A stretch of 64,000 nucleotides of DNA from Vibrio profundi (GCF_005281835.1 NZ_RZIS01000004.1:124001-188000); one strand, 5' to 3'; counted from the first letter of the stretch, positions 29,788 through 39,458 are shown. The notes: generated from the letters alone by a model not told the origin. Numbers and translations are program-made.

Positions 29788-30663
29788 TTAGTGAATATGG
29801 TAAGCGATCACAAAATCGATAAATAGTCGTACTTTTTCTGGAAGGTGATCTTTGTGGTTGTAGAGCATGTAAATATCTCGCGGGTTCGCGCTCCAATCTT
29901 CTAATACTTGTACCAGGCTGCCGTCTTCAATGTATTCGCGCAGCATAACATCAGGCATCAACGTGATGCCCAATCCCTCCGAACATGCCTGCCTTACAAC
30001 GTTCAAAGTGTTAGCGTTGAAGCGTCCTTTTTCGGTATTGATTACTGACTCATCATTCGAATTAGTAAGCTGCCACTTAATTAATGGAGCGCCTTTAAGC
30101 AAATGATGGTTGGCCAATTCCTCAGCATGACAAGGAGCAGGGTGCTTCGCTAAGTATTCAGGACTAGCTACGAGAATATCTTTCACACCACTAATTTTGC
30201 GTGCTATTAAGCTAGAATCTCGCTGAGGCCCAACTCGGAAAATGACATCCCATTCAGTGGGGTCGAGTTGATCCGCTAGGTTATTCATGGTTAGTTCAAT
30301 GTTGATTTCAGGATATAACTTCATGAATTCGCTGAACATTGGCATCATCATGCGCTTGGTGAGGTTAGATGGCGCAGAGATTTTAATTTTCCCAGAAGCC
30401 CCTTTGCACTCGTCAGTCAGTTCTTCTGCTGTTGATGCTAACCTTTGGAGCAGCGGTGAGCATTCTTGGAAAAAGCGCTCACCTGCTTCGGTCAAAGAAA
30501 GTTTGCGGGCATGGCGGTTAAGCAGCCTTAGGTTCAATGAGTCCTCTAGAGCTTGGATGCGTCGGGTTATCGTTGCAACTGGAATCATCGTCTTACGTGA
30601 AGTTGCCGTGTAGCTCCCATTTTCAACAACCAATCGAAACAGGTTTAAATCATCTAATTTCAT
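29788..30663 (-). CDS. LysR-family transcriptional regulator
   Basis: A 291-residue LysR regulator. The helix-turn-helix is within 1-60 (LFRLVVENGSYTATSRKTMIPVATITRRIQALE, split here by position) and the effector domain is at about 90-285. The start at the ATG 30663 (MKLDDLNLF) is preferred over a GTG four codons upstream because it fits LysR N-termini. It is convergent with purF and divergent from rssB 230 bases away. No target can be assigned. Confidence 0.88.
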   Translation of the reverse strand: MKLDDLNLFRLVVENGSYTATSRKTMIPVATITRRIQALEDSLNLRLLNRHARKLSLTEAGERFFQECSPLLQRLASTAEELTDECKGASGKIKISAPSNLTKRMMMPMFSEFMKLYPEINIELTMNNLADQLDPTEWDVIFRVGPQRDSSLIARKISGVKDILVASPEYLAKHPAPCHAEELANHHLLKGAPLIKWQLTNSNDESVINTEKGRFNANTLNVVRQACSEGLGITLMPDVMLREYIEDGSLVQVLEDWSANPRDIYMLYNHKDHLPEKVRLFIDFVIAYHIH

Positions 30664-30896
30664 AATCTCGGACACATTCTCTTACTAATTTGGCTAATTT
30701 AAACGTAACTCTGCGATCAAAGCTTGCGTCACATCAACTTGTTGCATTATTTACAGCAATCCTACATGTAGTACGAAATGCCATTAACAACCGCATCATT
30801 TGTATAAATAGCATTTTATTACTAAGTTTTATATTAATGTCTTTAAATTGATAATAATAAAAATCCACCAAATGCTTTGTGAGGCGCAAGAAGCTT

Positions 30897-32000
30897 ATGT
30901 ATAAAACTCACAGTCAGCCAGTCACGACCTCGGCGCAAGAAATGTTGAATCAGAAGCTAATTATGCTTGTTGATGATGACCCTATCTTTCGACGAATCAC
31001 TGGCGCTTACTTAGATGCTCAGGGCTACGATGTTATAGAAGCTGAAGATGGTTTGGATGCGCTACGTAAATTACGTACGTCAGAGCCAGATTTGGTGATA
31101 TGTGATCTTTCAATGCCTGTACTCGATGGTATCGAACTCGTAGAAGAAGTGAGTTTAGAGTATCCATCACTGCCACTTATCGTTGTCTCAGGCACGGATG
31201 AGATGTCTGACGTCGCCAAAGCATTGCGTTTTGGGATCAAAGATTTTCTGCCTAAACCGATAGAAAATCACGGGCATTTATCGAGTGCTATCGAAAACAC
31301 CCTTAAAGATTCTTTTGATCACTTAACCGACCAGCGGGATTTCTCTAGCCAGTGGTTCTGCGTAGATGGAGGAGGAGAGATCCCTGAAGACCAAGAGCTT
31401 CATTGGCATTTAGATTACTTACAAGAGAACCCGAGTGCGGCGAAAGACTTACTTCATGCTCTACTTCCCGACAAAGATACCGATCAAGGTAGCTGGAAAT
31501 GTTCTTATCGGTTATTGCAATCAACAGACGTGATGCCACTGGTATTTGACTATGCGTGGCTAATGAACGGCCAGTTCGCATTCTATCTTGTGGATTCATC
31601 TTCAACAGACAATGGTGGCGTCGCGACCACTTTATTGGTTCGCGCCTTGTTCCATGATTACTTAAGGAATCTGAAAAACTACAGCGCTGACTTAAAAGAC
31701 ATGGCTGAAATTTTGGAAAAAGGTATTAAATGCTCGAAATGTGCAGCACCTGTCAACGCTTTGTTTGGTGTGGCAGACTTATCTGAAGGTACATTATCGA
31801 TTTTACCAGCAGGTCTAGATGGCCAGTGGTCAAACGGCTATATCAATAAGCATATTGCGGCTGGCGAACAGCTTGGGGACAACTGCATTCGTAACTTTAT
31901 TACTCAAGATTTAGAGGTGCGTTCTGGATGCCAACTGTCACTAAGTTGTTTAGGGGCTTCTAGTTTTAGCCTTGATATACATCAAGGTTCAAGCAATTAA
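30897..32000 (+). CDS. rssB: RssB-like response regulator
   Basis: A 367-residue protein with an N-terminal receiver domain (about 20-140; acidic pocket DDD 26-28, phospho-acceptor D70 in VICDLSMPVLDG, Lys in FLPKPI) and a C-terminal PP2C-like domain lacking obvious catalytic acidic clusters. That combination is typical of RssB, the adaptor that delivers RpoS to ClpXP. The start at 30897 (MYKTHSQ) is chosen over a GTG six codons upstream. It stands alone between a LysR gene and small membrane proteins. Assignment to RssB is by domain architecture and general similarity. Confidence 0.8.
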   Translation: MYKTHSQPVTTSAQEMLNQKLIMLVDDDPIFRRITGAYLDAQGYDVIEAEDGLDALRKLRTSEPDLVICDLSMPVLDGIELVEEVSLEYPSLPLIVVSGTDEMSDVAKALRFGIKDFLPKPIENHGHLSSAIENTLKDSFDHLTDQRDFSSQWFCVDGGGEIPEDQELHWHLDYLQENPSAAKDLLHALLPDKDTDQGSWKCSYRLLQSTDVMPLVFDYAWLMNGQFAFYLVDSSSTDNGGVATTLLVRALFHDYLRNLKNYSADLKDMAEILEKGIKCSKCAAPVNALFGVADLSEGTLSILPAGLDGQWSNGYINKHIAAGEQLGDNCIRNFITQDLEVRSGCQLSLSCLGASSFSLDIHQGSSN

Positions 32001-32142
32001 CCTTATTTTTCATCGGTTTTTGTTAATCTTTCTGTAAGGTATAGTTGCCGGAAAGCGGTGGCTATACCAATATTTTTACGCTTTGGTAACAAAGTGGGTT
32101 GGTAGCCAGCTAAATCGACTATCCAATAATGAGAAAGAGCAC

Positions 32143-32280
32143 ATGTCAGACAGTAAAGATTTCAAAGACCCATTCAATATCTTTTACCTATTAGGTTTTA
32201 TTGGCGTATTATTAGCAGTGCCTTTGTTACCGGCAACCCTTACTGTGATTCGCGTATTGAATGGGTACGCTACTTTTTAA
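32143..32280 (+). CDS. Small single-span membrane protein, function unknown
   Basis: A 45-residue peptide, MSDSKDFKDPFNIFY followed by one hydrophobic segment (LLGFIGVLLAVPLLPATLTVI). An AAAGAG sequence precedes the ATG at 32143; an earlier in-frame start at 32083 would add 20 residues not typical of a membrane peptide. It ends 15 bases before the ybaN reading frame, so the two probably form an operon. I do not recognise a named family. Confidence 0.6.
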   Translation: MSDSKDFKDPFNIFYLLGFIGVLLAVPLLPATLTVIRVLNGYATF

Positions 32281-32295
32281 GATTTGGAGGCTACC

Positions 32296-32688
32296 ATCAG
32301 TATTCGTCAACTTTGCCTGAATTTTGTTGGTGGCCTTAGTCTCGTTCTCGCCTTTTTAGGCATTGTTTTACCGCTTCTACCTACAACCCCTTTTCTTCTT
32401 CTCGCCAGTGCCTGCTTTATGCGCAGTAGCCCCCGTTTCCATCGTTGGATGCATGAACACCGAACTCTTGGTCCTTTACTTACGAATTGGCATGAATATG
32501 GTGCAGTCACAAAACAAGTAAAAAACCGTGGTTTGTTTTTTATCCTGTTGAGCTTTTCTTTCTCAATCTATTTTGCTCCGATCCTATGGGTAAAAGGCTT
32601 CTTAATCATAGTGCTAGTGATTTTGCTATCTTGGTTTCTTCGCTTGCCAACGCATGAGTTGGTTGCTGATGGCGAAGAAAATCACTAA
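32296..32688 (+). CDS. ybaN: YbaN family (DUF454) inner-membrane protein
   Basis: A roughly 131-residue membrane protein with the DUF454 signature GIVLPLLPTTPFLLLASACFMRSSPRFH (split across the first hairpin) and three to four hydrophobic segments. The function is unknown. The start is odd: a strong GGAGG (32286-32290) sits 5 bases before an ATC codon at 32296, where homologues have ATG. The only conventional in-frame candidate is a TTG at 32284 that overlaps the ribosome-binding site itself. The coordinates use the ATC. The ybaN-apt-dnaX-ybaB-recR order is conserved in enterobacteria. Confidence 0.82.
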   Translation: MSIRQLCLNFVGGLSLVLAFLGIVLPLLPTTPFLLLASACFMRSSPRFHRWMHEHRTLGPLLTNWHEYGAVTKQVKNRGLFFILLSFSFSIYFAPILWVKGFLIIVLVILLSWFLRLPTHELVADGEENH

Positions 32689-32838
32689 AATTGGTACTTG
32701 TGTGCCTGCTTTTTAAGTGGGCGTTTATTTTTTCAGCAATGATGATGCTCAACCATTATCACTCTGAGCCAACAGCCCCTTTCCCTACTCACAACTAAAA
32801 CCAATAGGGTAAGCTGCCAATTTAAGTAAATTGATATT

Positions 32839-33384
32839 ATGACTACTGCAACTATTTCTCAGATCAAAGCAAGCATCAAAAGTATTCCTGATTACCCAAA
32901 GCCAGGTATTCTATTTCGTGACGTAACGAGTCTTATGGAAGATGCGGCAGCATACCAAGCAACTATTCGTGTATTAGTCGAAACCTATAAAGACATGGGC
33001 TTTACCAAAATCGTTGGTACTGAAGCTCGTGGCTTTTTATTTGGTGCGCCTTTAGCACTAGAGTTAGGGGTTGGTTTCGTTCCTGTTCGTAAGCCTGGTA
33101 AATTACCACGCAATACTATCGCTCAAAGCTATGACTTAGAGTACGGTACCGACACGCTAGAAATTCACACTGATGCGATTGTCGAAGGCGACAAAGTGCT
33201 GATGGTCGATGATTTATTAGCGACGGGGGGGACGATTGAGGCGACAACTAAGCTTATCCGCAAACTTGGCGGTACAGTTGAACACGCGGCGTTCGTTATC
33301 AACCTGCCAGAAATAGGTGGTGATAAGCGCTTAGAAGGTTTAGGCCTAGAAGTGTTCAGCATCTGCGAGTTCGACGGTCATTAA
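32839..33384 (+). CDS. apt: Apt, adenine phosphoribosyltransferase
   Basis: A 181-residue type I phosphoribosyltransferase. The PRPP loop [16 protein letters not shown] is at about 121-136 and the N-terminal [17 protein letters not shown] is the Apt signature. It salvages adenine to AMP. The dnaX start lies 18 bases after its stop, so apt, dnaX and possibly ybaB-recR share transcription. Confidence 0.97.
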   Translation: MTTATISQIKASIKSIPDYPKPGILFRDVTSLMEDAAAYQATIRVLVETYKDMGFTKIVGTEARGFLFGAPLALELGVGFVPVRKPGKLPRNTIAQSYDLEYGTDTLEIHTDAIVEGDKVLMVDDLLATGGTIEATTKLIRKLGGTVEHAAFVINLPEIGGDKRLEGLGLEVFSICEFDGH

Positions 33385-33402
33385 TCCTTTACGGAATTTT
33401 TC

Positions 33403-35505
33403 ATGAGTTATCTTGCGCTAGCGCGAAAATGGCGACCAACCAAATTTAAAGAAGTGGTGGGTCAGGCCCATGTCTTAACGGCCCTTGAAAATGCCTTAAG
33501 CCAAAACCGCCTGCATCACGCTTACCTATTTAGCGGCACCCGTGGTGTGGGTAAAACCACGATCGGGCGCTTATTCGCTAAAGGCTTAAACTGTGAAACG
33601 GGCATTACTTCTACACCCTGTGGGGAATGTTCAACATGTAAAGAAATCGATGAAGGTCGATTTGTTGATTTGTTGGAGATCGATGCTGCATCACGCACAA
33701 AGGTAGAAGACACCCGAGAACTATTGGATAACGTTCAATACAAACCCGCTCGTGGCCGTTTCAAAGTTTACCTAATCGATGAAGTTCACATGCTTTCTAG
33801 GCACAGCTTCAATGCGTTGCTGAAAACGCTTGAAGAGCCACCGGAATATGTGAAGTTTTTGCTTGCGACAACGGATCCACAAAAACTGCCTGTGACTATT
33901 TTGTCACGCTGTTTACAGTTCCACCTTAAGCCAATTAGTGTCGATAACATTCATGAGCAGCTGGATACCATTCTAGCGCAAGAGCAGGTTACCTCTGAGC
34001 CAAGAGCTTTGGGTATGATCTCTCATGCGGCAGATGGCAGTATGCGTGATGCCTTGAGCTTGACTGATCAGGCAATAGCACTAGGCAATGGCAGTATCGC
34101 GACTGACATGGTTGCGCATATGCTTGGTACGTTAGATACCGATCAAGCGATTCATCTATTGGAAGCGATCAGCCAAAAGCAGCCACAGGTTGCGATGGAT
34201 GCTATCCAGAAGTTGGCTGAAAACGGTATCGAATGGGACGGTTTGCTTAATCAGCTTGCGACTCAACTGCACCGAATCGCGATGTACCAAGCGCTACCGG
34301 CTAGCTTAGATAAAGCCCAGCCAGATGCTGAAAAGATTGAATTGCTGAGCCAAGCGTTATCACCACAAGATATCCAACTTTACTACCAAATCGTTTTGAA
34401 AGGTCGTGAAGATTTACCACTATCCCCAGCAGCAAAAGTTGGTATCGAGATGGTGGTTTTACGTATGTTGGCGTTTAGACCAGCCTCTGAAGTGCAGCCA
34501 AGCGCGATAAGCACTCAAGCTGAACCAAAAGTGGTGTCTCACCCTGTTACTCCTGCTCAACCTGTTCAGAGTGCGACTCAACCAGCCATGCAACAAAATA
34601 CAATGCAGTCATCGGCACCGCAGCAGCAGATGGCTCCTCCATCGTACAATGAGCAAAACTACGCGCCACCTCAATATGATGCTGCGCCGATGTACGATGA
34701 AAGACCAAGCTATGCGCCAGAACCTCAAGTAAACCAACCGGTTCAACAAGCGCAGGTTCAGCCTAATAATACTCAACCAGCAGCTCCACAAGCGCCTGCA
34801 TCCCCAGTGAGTGGGCTACGTCATCAGTTACGTTCGCAGCGTCGTGGGAATCAGCCTGCTGAAAAAGGCGCTTCACCAAAAAAGACTAAAGCGGCACCGA
34901 CTAAATCATCAGTTCTAGAACGTGTTGCCCAGCAACACGGTAGTGCTGAGTGGGTGTCGCCAGCTTCTCAAGCCCCAACTGAAAAAGAACCTGACAACGA
35001 ACCTTATCGTTGGAAGCCTTCTAAACCAGTTGTTAAAGAGAAGACAACGGAATTAAGCCCAACTCAGATAAAGAAAGCTTTAGAGCACATCAAAACGCCA
35101 GAAATGGTAGAGAAGCTTTTGAATGAATCTATCGCTCAAGATGAATGGACAGCGACGATCCACAAACTTGAAACGGCAAAATTAGTGGAACAATTAGCGC
35201 TAAATTCTGTCTTTAAGCAGGATGGGTCGTCAATTTCGCTGACGTTACGAGCTAGTCAAGCGCATCTAAATACCGATCGCGCTCAGAGCGAGTTGTTACA
35301 GGCATTAAATACTGTTCTTGGTGAAGAGTGCCACTTGAACGTAGAAGTCGGCGAGGGTGGAGAAACTCCACTAGAGTTAAGAGAAAGGCTGTATCAGGCC
35401 AAATTAACGCAGGCATTTTCGAGTTTAGAAAATGACCCTCATGTGCAATTTATTGAAAGACGATTTGCTGCGGAACTCGACCGCGATAGTGTTCGTCCAA
35501 TATAA
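33403..35505 (+). CDS. dnaX: DnaX, DNA polymerase III tau/gamma subunit
   Basis: A 700-residue clamp-loader ATPase with Walker A GTRGVGKT at 45-52, a zinc cluster CETG...CGEC.TC, Walker B LIDEVHML and sensor SRC. A Pro/Gln-rich linker (about 370-480) leads to the tau-specific C-terminal domain (about 540-700) that binds polymerase alpha and DnaB. A programmed -1 frameshift site at codons 492-494 should also give a gamma protein of about 495 residues (see 34878-34889). Confidence 0.97.
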   Translation: MSYLALARKWRPTKFKEVVGQAHVLTALENALSQNRLHHAYLFSGTRGVGKTTIGRLFAKGLNCETGITSTPCGECSTCKEIDEGRFVDLLEIDAASRTKVEDTRELLDNVQYKPARGRFKVYLIDEVHMLSRHSFNALLKTLEEPPEYVKFLLATTDPQKLPVTILSRCLQFHLKPISVDNIHEQLDTILAQEQVTSEPRALGMISHAADGSMRDALSLTDQAIALGNGSIATDMVAHMLGTLDTDQAIHLLEAISQKQPQVAMDAIQKLAENGIEWDGLLNQLATQLHRIAMYQALPASLDKAQPDAEKIELLSQALSPQDIQLYYQIVLKGREDLPLSPAAKVGIEMVVLRMLAFRPASEVQPSAISTQAEPKVVSHPVTPAQPVQSATQPAMQQNTMQSSAPQQQMAPPSYNEQNYAPPQYDAAPMYDERPSYAPEPQVNQPVQQAQVQPNNTQPAAPQAPASPVSGLRHQLRSQRRGNQPAEKGASPKKTKAAPTKSSVLERVAQQHGSAEWVSPASQAPTEKEPDNEPYRWKPSKPVVKEKTTELSPTQIKKALEHIKTPEMVEKLLNESIAQDEWTATIHKLETAKLVEQLALNSVFKQDGSSISLTLRASQAHLNTDRAQSELLQALNTVLGEECHLNVEVGEGGETPLELRERLYQAKLTQAFSSLENDPHVQFIERRFAAELDRDSVRPI
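34878..34889 (+). promoter_or_regulatory. Programmed -1 ribosomal frameshift site in dnaX
   Basis: The slippery heptamer A-AAA-AAG is in the correct phase (codons CCA AAA AAG), and after slipping the ribosome reads GAC then TAA (34887-34889). E. coli dnaX has the same heptamer followed by one codon (GAG) and TGA. A GAAAAAGG purine stretch about 10 bases upstream can act as the stimulatory internal Shine-Dalgarno. A strong downstream stem-loop is not obvious. Confidence 0.85.
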
Positions 35506-35596
35506 CAAGATTCATCCAATAAACGACGGATAGGGTTGAATAGTTGACTATTGACCCCATCTAAAACAGATAACCAATTAAACCAGAGAGACGAAC

Positions 35597-35926
35597 ATGT
35601 TTGGTAAAGGTGGTATGGGTAACCTAATGAAGCAAGCCCAGCAAATGCAAGATCGCATGCAAAAGCTTCAAGAAGAAATCGCAAATATGGAAATTACAGG
35701 TGAGTCTGGTGCTGGCCTTGTTAAAGTTACGATTACTGGTAGTCACAGTGTTCGTCGTGTTGAAATCGATGAAAGCCTAATGGAAGACGATAAAGAGATG
35801 CTTGAAGATCTTATCGCAGCAGCTTTCAACGATGCGGCACGTCGCGTTGAAGAAACACAAAAAGAAAAAATGGCGGGCGTAACTGGCGGTATGCAATTAC
35901 CACCAGGTATGAAAATGCCATTCTAA
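35597..35926 (+). CDS. ybaB: YbaB/EbfC family nucleoid-associated protein
   Basis: A 109-residue protein: N-terminal glycine/methionine-rich tail ([18 protein letters not shown]), a long helix, and the YbaB core with [11 protein letters not shown]. Members are dimeric DNA-binding proteins; the gene sits between dnaX and recR in most bacteria, pointing to a role linked to DNA repair or replication. About 90 bases separate it from dnaX, and recR follows after 35 bases. Confidence 0.95.
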   Translation: MFGKGGMGNLMKQAQQMQDRMQKLQEEIANMEITGESGAGLVKVTITGSHSVRRVEIDESLMEDDKEMLEDLIAAAFNDAARRVEETQKEKMAGVTGGMQLPPGMKMPF

Positions 35927-35961
35927 ATCGCAAGTGATTTAACAGTTAGAGCGATTTATTA

Positions 35962-36564
35962 ATGCGTACCAGTCATATGCTGGAGCATTTGATGGAGGCC
36001 TTACGTTGTCTACCTGGGGTTGGCCCCAAGTCGGCGCAGCGTATGGCCTTTCATTTGTTACAGCGCGATAGAAAAGGTGGTCTGCAACTCGCAGAAGCAC
36101 TGAGTCAGGCCATGACAGAAATAGGCCATTGTAACGAGTGTCGTACTTTTACCGAGGAAGACACCTGCCATATTTGTACTAACCCTAAGCGACAAGAAAA
36201 CGGTCAGATTTGTGTGGTTGAAAGCCCTGCGGATATTGCTGCTGTTGAAGCTACCGGCCAGTACTCGGGTCGTTACTTTGTTCTAATGGGACATTTGTCA
36301 CCACTAGATGGTATTGGCCCAAGCGATATTGGTTTGGATGTTCTTGATTATCGACTTCGACGTGGTGATATCACGGAAGTCATCCTTGCTACTAACCCAA
36401 CAGTAGAAGGTGAAGCAACCGCGCATTATATTGCCGAGCTTTGCCATGCTCATGAAGTCAGTGCGAGTCGTATTGCTCATGGTGTACCAGTTGGCGGGGA
36501 GCTAGAGTTAGTCGATGGTACGACGTTGTCCCACTCTTTGTTAGGGCGACAGAAACTAAGCTAA
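35962..36564 (+). CDS. recR: RecR, recombination mediator
   Basis: A 200-residue protein: helix-hairpin-helix ([17 protein letters not shown]), a C4 zinc finger (CNEC...CHIC), and a Toprim domain with [15 protein letters not shown] and the [10 protein letters not shown] end. With RecO/RecF it loads RecA on gapped DNA. It is the last gene of the dnaX-ybaB-recR group and is followed by a terminator. Confidence 0.97.
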   Translation: MRTSHMLEHLMEALRCLPGVGPKSAQRMAFHLLQRDRKGGLQLAEALSQAMTEIGHCNECRTFTEEDTCHICTNPKRQENGQICVVESPADIAAVEATGQYSGRYFVLMGHLSPLDGIGPSDIGLDVLDYRLRRGDITEVILATNPTVEGEATAHYIAELCHAHEVSASRIAHGVPVGGELELVDGTTLSHSLLGRQKLS

Positions 36565-36578
36565 AAGTAGCGAAGAAT

Positions 36579-36612
36579 AAAAAGCGATGCCCTTATAATG
36601 CATCGCTTTTTT
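36579..36612. terminator. Terminator between recR and the YkgJ-type gene
   Basis: A 12-bp stem AAAAAGCGATGC / GCATCGCTTTTT with a 9-base loop, A-run and T-run on opposite sides. It touches the stop codon of the convergent gene. Confidence 0.86.
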
Positions 36613-36865
36613 ATTGAGTGCAGGTTTCTAAATCGGTAATGATAGTGATGGCTTCTGCAGAGCTAGTCCCACATACCCATTCTGCGGCTTTGAAGTCGTG
36701 ACATACGGCAGGGCGCTCCGGTTTGCCAAATAATTTGCATAGATTTGCTGCGTTGAGTTGTTTACAGCGTTCGCCTGCTTGCTTGCCGTTTGGGTGCAAA
36801 GGGAAACTACTACTGATACTTGGCGCTATACAACAAGCACCGCAACCTAGACGACAATCCATCAA
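36611..36865 (-). CDS. YkgJ-family cysteine cluster protein
   Basis: An 84-residue protein with the family motif C-x3-C-x2-CC (CRLGCGACC) near the N-terminus and further conserved cysteines (CKQL, CKLF, CHDF, C at the end). Such clusters are predicted to bind zinc or an iron-sulfur centre. The function is unknown. A paralogous type of cysteine-cluster protein (YcgN) is encoded divergently 140 bases away. Confidence 0.85.
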   Translation of the reverse strand: MMDCRLGCGACCIAPSISSSFPLHPNGKQAGERCKQLNAANLCKLFGKPERPAVCHDFKAAEWVCGTSSAEAITIITDLETCTQ

Positions 36866-37007
36866 ATTGACTCAATTATTAACAAAGGGGCGCGATAGTA
36901 GCAAAAAAAATTGAGGCTGACATTAGTAGCGAACAATTTTTATCCTTGAACTTTCTATGGGCTAGCGGTATAACACGCTCCCCGTTAAAAGATGAAGAAG
37001 TAATCCT

Positions 37008-37445
37008 ATGAGCACACCATTTTGGCAATCCAAAACATTAGAGCAAATGACAGAGAGTGAGTGGGAATCTCTGTGTGATGGCTGCGGTAAATGTTGCCTA
37101 CACAAACTCATGGATGAAGATTCAGATGAAGTGTATTACACCAATGTGGCGTGTAGTTGGTTGAACAGCAAAACGTGCTCTTGCAAAGATTACCCAAATC
37201 GTTTCACTTCTGGTGAAGAGTGCCTAAAGCTGACTCGCGATAAAATCGATGAATTTCACTGGTTACCAGATACTTGCGCTTACCGATTGTTATCTGAAGA
37301 TAAGAATATCCCAGAGTGGCACCCATTGATCACGGGAAGTAAATCGGCAATGCACGCCGCAGGTGAGAGCGTTCGTAATAAAGTGGTGTATGAGATTGAC
37401 GTGGTGGATTGGGAAGATCACATCATCAACCATCCAAACCGGTAA
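37008..37445 (+). CDS. YcgN family (UPF0260) cysteine cluster protein
   Basis: A 145-residue protein with [15 protein letters not shown] near residue 24 and later cysteines in [17 protein letters not shown] and DTCAYRLL, the YcgN/UPF0260 pattern. The length is close to E. coli YcgN (about 153). It probably binds a metal through the CxxCxxCC cluster; its role is unknown. It is divergent from the YkgJ-type gene, so the two may share a promoter region. Confidence 0.88.
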   Translation: MSTPFWQSKTLEQMTESEWESLCDGCGKCCLHKLMDEDSDEVYYTNVACSWLNSKTCSCKDYPNRFTSGEECLKLTRDKIDEFHWLPDTCAYRLLSEDKNIPEWHPLITGSKSAMHAAGESVRNKVVYEIDVVDWEDHIINHPNR

Positions 37446-37487
37446 GAAAGACGTTAGGTTGTTCGAACAATTGTAAAGAATAAAATA

Positions 37488-37511
37488 AGGGCTCACAGTT
37501 GTGGGCCCTTA
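37488..37511 (+). terminator. Probable terminator after the ycgN-type gene
   Basis: A 10-bp stem AAGGGCTCAC / GTGGGCCCTT with loop AGTT and one T-G pair; the T-run is short. Confidence 0.6.
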
Positions 37512-37559
37512 GTCGTAGTTGTGGAGTCGTTTAATTAAGTAAACGTGAGCGAATTATGA

Positions 37560-39458
37560 TTAATTGGATACCAGCAGCGTTTGACTCACCGCTTGGTTGA
37601 ATTCACTACGAGCTTGCTGCGCTTGTTCTGACAGAGCTTGTTTGCGTTCTTTCGCTTGCGAGATGGCTTCGAGAGAAAGGTTGAGCTCTTGTTGCAATGC
37701 GTCTGGAATGTGATGTTCGGTCAGATCCGAATCGACGCTATGTTCTAACGCATAAGCTCGAATTCTCTTTTTTACATCCAATAGCTGTGAAAATGCGGCG
37801 CGTTCTAACTCAGCTGCTTCTTGTGCGGCGTCTTTTATTTTTTCAAATTTGGCCAGCGCCATTCCTTCGGTAGACCATGGGTCCATTTCTGGTAACTCGT
37901 CAATATTGATTGTTGGTTCAACGTAATCTTCTTGATGGCGTAAATCTAGGCTGGTGGCTCGTACCGCAGAAATCATGAGCATGATGGAAATGCCTAGAAG
38001 TGGAAGCCCTCCCACAATGGCAGCGGTTTGGAGTGTGGAAAGCCCCCCTAAGAACATCAGTACCGTTGGCAGTAAAGACAAAGTGAATGCCCAAAACATT
38101 CTATTCCAACGCATCGGTTCTTCCGTCACATTGTTTTGCACAACAGAGGCAAGAATGTAAGAAATGGAATCGAAAGTTGTCGCGGTGAAAATCACGCATA
38201 GTAAAGTGAATACCGCTATGGCGAGGCTACTCATAGGCAGTTGACCTAGCATCGAGAAAATTGCTTTGGTTGCGCCTTGGGTGTTGAGGATATTTACCAC
38301 GTCAAGTTGCCCTGAAAGCTGTAGAGACAAACCGTAGTTACCTAAGATCATAAAAAACAAAAAGCAGCCGAGTGAGCCAAAGAATATCGACCCTGAAACC
38401 ATTTGTTTAATGGTTCTTCCACGAGAGATACGCGCGACAAATAGCCCCATACTGGGCGCAAAAACCAGCCACCATGCCCAATAAAAAATTGTCCAATCTT
38501 GTGGGAAATGCGTATTGTCAAAGGTTCCATAGCCACCAAAGGGCTCTGCCCATGTAGCCATTACGAAGAAGTTTGAGAGTAAGCGGCCAATGGAGTCTAA
38601 GCCTGTCTCCAACATGAATATCGTTGGGCCTGCCGCAAGTACGAATGCCAGTAGTCCCATCGCACCCCAGAAGTTAATGTTGCTGAGAATTTTGATCCCT
38701 TTTTCTAACCCGGCGTATGAGGAATACGCAAAAATCGCGGTGCAGATCAGCAAAACCGCAGTTTGAGTTGTTGTGTTTTTAGGTAAGCCAAACAGGTGGT
38801 TAAGACCTTCATTGATGAGTGGTGCTGCAAGTCCCAGCGTAGTCGCGGCGCCGCCGAGTAAACCAAATATGAAAAGCACATCTACGATTTTGCCTGCAGC
38901 GCCTTTGCTTCGCGCTTCTCCTAGCACAGGCATTAGTGCGCTGGATACTTTTAACACGGGTTGTTTACGTACGTAAAAGAAATAGGCAATAGGCAACGCC
39001 GGGATTAAATAAATAGACCATGCAATGGGACCCCAGTGAAACAGGCCATAAGTTGCCGCCCAGCGAACGGCTTCTTCGCTACCAGGTTCAAGTTGAAAGG
39101 GTGGTGATTGATAATAATACGCCCACTCAATACAGCCCCAGTAAAGAATGCTAGCGCCGATACCGCCACAAAATAGCATTGCCGCCCAAGATGCCGTTTT
39201 GAACTCTGGTTTTTCATCAGCATCACCAAGCTTGATCTGTCCCATATCGCTAAAAATCACGTAAATCATGAATGCGAATGCCGCAAGCCCTAACGCTAGA
39301 TATAGGAAGCCGAGTTGATCGGTCATAAAAACTTTTGCTATCGAAATCCATTCTGCCCCTTGGAGCGGGAAAAGGATCAATGGGATGGTTATCGTGATGA
39401 GAAGCGCAATAGCGCCAAAAAAGGTTGGTTTATCAATAAGTGAAAAAGAGTTGTTCAC
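37560..39458 (-). CDS. BCCT-family (betaine/choline/carnitine) transporter
   Basis: A 632-residue membrane protein with about 12 hydrophobic segments and the BCCT signature region WAWWLVFAPSMGLFVARISRGR at about 330-350. The glycine-rich stretch on TM3 (CGGIGASILYWGCIEWAYY) departs from the glycine-betaine motif of BetP, which suggests a different trimethylamine or zwitterionic substrate. A C-terminal cytoplasmic tail of about 100 residues is helical and charged. The start is GTG with GGAAG upstream. It is monocistronic; the substrate is not assignable. Confidence 0.9.
   Translation of the reverse strand: MNNSFSLIDKPTFFGAIALLITITIPLILFPLQGAEWISIAKVFMTDQLGFLYLALGLAAFAFMIYVIFSDMGQIKLGDADEKPEFKTASWAAMLFCGGIGASILYWGCIEWAYYYQSPPFQLEPGSEEAVRWAATYGLFHWGPIAWSIYLIPALPIAYFFYVRKQPVLKVSSALMPVLGEARSKGAAGKIVDVLFIFGLLGGAATTLGLAAPLINEGLNHLFGLPKNTTTQTAVLLICTAIFAYSSYAGLEKGIKILSNINFWGAMGLLAFVLAAGPTIFMLETGLDSIGRLLSNFFVMATWAEPFGGYGTFDNTHFPQDWTIFYWAWWLVFAPSMGLFVARISRGRTIKQMVSGSIFFGSLGCFLFFMILGNYGLSLQLSGQLDVVNILNTQGATKAIFSMLGQLPMSSLAIAVFTLLCVIFTATTFDSISYILASVVQNNVTEEPMRWNRMFWAFTLSLLPTVLMFLGGLSTLQTAAIVGGLPLLGISIMLMISAVRATSLDLRHQEDYVEPTINIDELPEMDPWSTEGMALAKFEKIKDAAQEAAELERAAFSQLLDVKKRIRAYALEHSVDSDLTEHHIPDALQQELNLSLEAISQAKERKQALSEQAQQARSEFNQAVSQTLLVSN

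Noticed and set aside
35506..35596. Possible SRP RNA (ffs) near dnaX
   Set aside because: The conserved GGAAGGAAGCAGCC core of SRP RNA is absent here and in the other gaps around apt, dnaX and recR.
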